DNA from: JANOGU01 sp964602115
GTDB lineage: Bacteria > Pseudomonadota > Alphaproteobacteria > Rhodobacterales > Rhodobacteraceae
Reading direction: 5' to 3'
DNA length: 23,605 nucleotides
NCBI GenBank assembly: GCA_964602115.1
Contig: CAZRQN010000036.1
Span: 1 to 23,605 of the forward strand
Part shown: positions 21,936 to 23,605 of the stretch, one piece after another
How positions within the stretch are numbered: position 1 is the first letter of the stretch
How the letters are laid out: each line of letters begins with the position of its first letter
Position numbers and translations under genes: made by a program
Notes under the pieces: generated by a model
What the model was told of the DNA's origin: nothing
The model's input: only the letters and a program-made list of their open reading frames with translations
Database searches by the model: none

Positions 21936-23510
21936 ATGAAGATTGGCGCTTTGGCGGAGTGCTTTGCCGGCGAGAACCGGGTGGCGATGACGCCCGACAG
22001 CGCCACGCAGATCGCAAAGCTCGGGCATTCCTGCCTGATCCAGTCCGGCGCGGGCGACAAGGCCGGCTTTCCCGATGCCGCCTATGCCGCCGCCGGGGTG
22101 ACGGTGCTGGCCGATGCCGCCGCCGTGCGCGCCGAGGCCGATGTGCTCGTCCGCGTGCGCGGGCCGGAGACGGCCGAAGCCGAGGCGCTGCGCAAGGGCC
22201 AGACGCTGATCTCCTTCTTCTGGCCGGCGCAGAACCCCGAGCTTCTGGAGGTGGTGAAGGCCCAGGGCGCGACCGTCGTCGCCATGGACATGGTGCCCCG
22301 CATCTCCCGCGCCCAGAAGATGGACGCGCTGTCCTCGATGGCCAACCTCGCCGGCTATCGCGCGGTGATCGAGGCGGCCAACAACTTCCCCCGCTTCTTC
22401 ACCGGCCAGGTGACGGCGGCGGGCAAGGTGCCGCCGGCCAAGGTCCTGGTCATCGGCGCCGGCGTGGCGGGGCTTGCCGCCATCGGCGCCTCGGTGTCGC
22501 TGGGTGCCATCACCCATGCCTTCGACGTGCGCCCGGAAGTGGCCGAGCAGATCGAGTCGATGGGCGCGGAATTCGTCTTCCTCGAATTCGCCGAAGCCGC
22601 GCAGGATGGCGCCGCGACCGGCGGCTATGCCGCGCCATCGAGCCCCGAATTCCGCGAGGCGCAGCTCAAGAAGTTCCGCGAGCTGGCGCCGCAGATGGAT
22701 ATCGTCATCACCACCGCCCTGATCCCCGGCCGCCCGGCGCCCAAGCTGTGGCTGGCCGACATGGTGGCGATGATGAAGCGCGGCAGCGTCATCGTCGATC
22801 TGGCCGCCGAGCGCGGCGGCAACTGCGACCTGACGGTGCCCGACCAGAAGATCGTCACCGACAACGGCGTCACGGTGGTGGGCTACACCGATTTCCCCAG
22901 CCGGATGGCGACCCAGGCCTCCACGCTCTATGCCAACAACATCCGCCACATGCTCACCGACCTGACGCCCAAGAAGGATGGCGTCATCGACCACAACATG
23001 GGCGATGACGTGATCCGGGGCGCGACTGTGGCCCATGCCGGCGAGATCACCTTCCCGCCGCCGCCGCCCAAGGTGGCGGCGATCGCGGTGCAGAAGCCCA
23101 AGGAAAAGCCCAAGGAGCTGACCCCGGCCGAGCGGCGCGACCAGGAGGTCGCGGCCTTCCGGGCGCAGACCCGCAGCCAGGTGACGCTGCTCGGGGCCGG
23201 AGGGGCGCTTCTGCTGGCGGCGGGCTATTTCGCCCCGGCGAGCTTCATGAGCCACTTCATCGTCTTCGTCCTGGCGGTCTTCATCGGCTTCCAGGTGATC
23301 TGGAACGTGTCGCATTCGCTGCACACGCCGCTGATGGCGGTGACCAACGCCATCTCCTCGATCATCATCCTTGGCGCCCTGATGCAGATCGGGCCCGGGT
23401 CGATCCTGGTGGTCCTGCTTGCCGCGCTGGCGGTTTTCATGGCCGGGATCAACATCTTCGGTGGCTTCATGGTCACCCGGCGCATGCTTGCCATGTTCCA
23501 GAAGTCGTAA
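21936..23510 (+). CDS. pntA: NAD(P) transhydrogenase subunit alpha
   Basis: Alpha subunit of the proton-translocating transhydrogenase, which uses the proton gradient to reduce NADP+ with NADH at the inner membrane. The 524 residues resemble E. coli PntA. Domain I covers about 1-385: the RQD loop is PRISRAQKMD (R122, Q127, D130) and the NAD-binding motif VIGAGVAGLAA is at 172-182. A Pro/Lys-rich linker (about 370-400) follows. Four membrane segments lie near 416-432, 439-457, 468-485 and 490-512. The single-chain alpha subunit differs from the split PntAA/PntAB of Rhodospirillum. ATG 21936 matches the family N-terminus; a start at 21906 adds ten unlikely residues. GGAG between the genes leads into pntB after 12 bases. 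Confidence 0.97.
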   Translation: MKIGALAECFAGENRVAMTPDSATQIAKLGHSCLIQSGAGDKAGFPDAAYAAAGVTVLADAAAVRAEADVLVRVRGPETAEAEALRKGQTLISFFWPAQNPELLEVVKAQGATVVAMDMVPRISRAQKMDALSSMANLAGYRAVIEAANNFPRFFTGQVTAAGKVPPAKVLVIGAGVAGLAAIGASVSLGAITHAFDVRPEVAEQIESMGAEFVFLEFAEAAQDGAATGGYAAPSSPEFREAQLKKFRELAPQMDIVITTALIPGRPAPKLWLADMVAMMKRGSVIVDLAAERGGNCDLTVPDQKIVTDNGVTVVGYTDFPSRMATQASTLYANNIRHMLTDLTPKKDGVIDHNMGDDVIRGATVAHAGEITFPPPPPKVAAIAVQKPKEKPKELTPAERRDQEVAAFRAQTRSQVTLLGAGGALLLAAGYFAPASFMSHFIVFVLAVFIGFQVIWNVSHSLHTPLMAVTNAISSIIILGALMQIGPGSILVVLLAALAVFMAGINIFGGFMVTRRMLAMFQKS

Positions 23511-23522
23511 GGAGAGGCAGGC

Positions 23523-23605
23523 ATGGAATACGGGTTCACCACGGCCGCCTATGTCGTTGCAGCGGTTCTGTTCATCCTCTCGCTGGGCGGCCTGTCCGGG
23601 CAGGA
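23523..23605 (+). CDS. pntB: NAD(P) transhydrogenase subunit beta, N-terminal part
   Basis: The first 27 codons of the beta subunit, cut by the window end. MEYGFTTAAYVVAAVLFIL followed by SLGGLSGQ is the very conserved PntB N-terminus and its first membrane helix. GGAGAGG (23511-23517) lies six bases before the ATG. The full protein would carry further membrane helices and the NADP-binding domain III, which close the proton channel with PntA. Confidence 0.93.
   Translation, partial: MEYGFTTAAYVVAAVLFILSLGGLSGQ

Overview
The window is very GC-rich chromosomal DNA from an alphaproteobacterium, most likely a member of the Rhodobacterales (Rhodobacter/Paracoccus-like). Supporting signs are the PopZ-like protein behind a methyltransferase-tolC pair, a small conserved cytoplasmic protein typical of that order (6900-7229), a two-subunit PntA/PntB transhydrogenase, and promoters of the form TTGNNN-N17-TAGNNN. 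About 24 genes fill almost the whole stretch. I see no rRNA, tRNA, CRISPR array, insertion sequence or prophage, so this reads as ordinary core and metabolic genome rather than an island.

Layout. 63-3672 (minus): FAD-dependent amine/amino-acid oxidase, then a CbiX-like protein, then mannose-1-phosphate guanylyltransferase. 3810-6822 (plus): isoaspartyl methyltransferase-like protein, TolC-type outer-membrane channel and PopZ-like protein, closed by a strong two-way terminator at 6856-6877. 6900-7229 (minus): conserved small protein with a 356-base upstream region that carries an AT-rich perfect palindrome. 7586-10939 (minus): MsbA-like ABC exporter, YgfZ and a CPBP membrane protease. 11102-13023 (plus): class V aminotransferase overlapping an MBL-fold hydrolase. 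13020-13433 (minus): periplasmic DUF305 protein behind a CueR-type copper operator. 13626-14426 (plus): class I glutamine amidotransferase-like (C26) hydrolase. 14431-15039 (minus) and 15144-15827 (plus): TetR regulator divergent from a D-lyxose/D-mannose isomerase-family protein. 15880-16719 (minus): L,D-transpeptidase lipoprotein with its own promoter. 16825-19889 (minus): tryptophan-catabolic cluster kynU-ridA-GNAT-kynA, divergent from an AraC-type regulator (19979-20794). 20825-21844 (plus): PEBP-family secreted protein and an isoprenylcysteine-methyltransferase-like membrane protein. 21936-23605 (plus): pntA and the start of pntB.

How the genes work together. KynA opens the tryptophan ring and KynU releases anthranilate and alanine; the formamidase step between them is not encoded here. 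PntA/PntB form the proton-translocating transhydrogenase. The aminotransferase/MBL pair and the ABC-ygfZ pair look translationally or transcriptionally coupled. No novel multi-gene system stands out. The most interesting points are enzyme-family members with altered key residues (the lyxose-isomerase homologue, the RidA homologue in the kyn operon and the PIMT-like protein), the copper-type operator ahead of the DUF305 gene, and the unexplained palindrome at 7316-7332.
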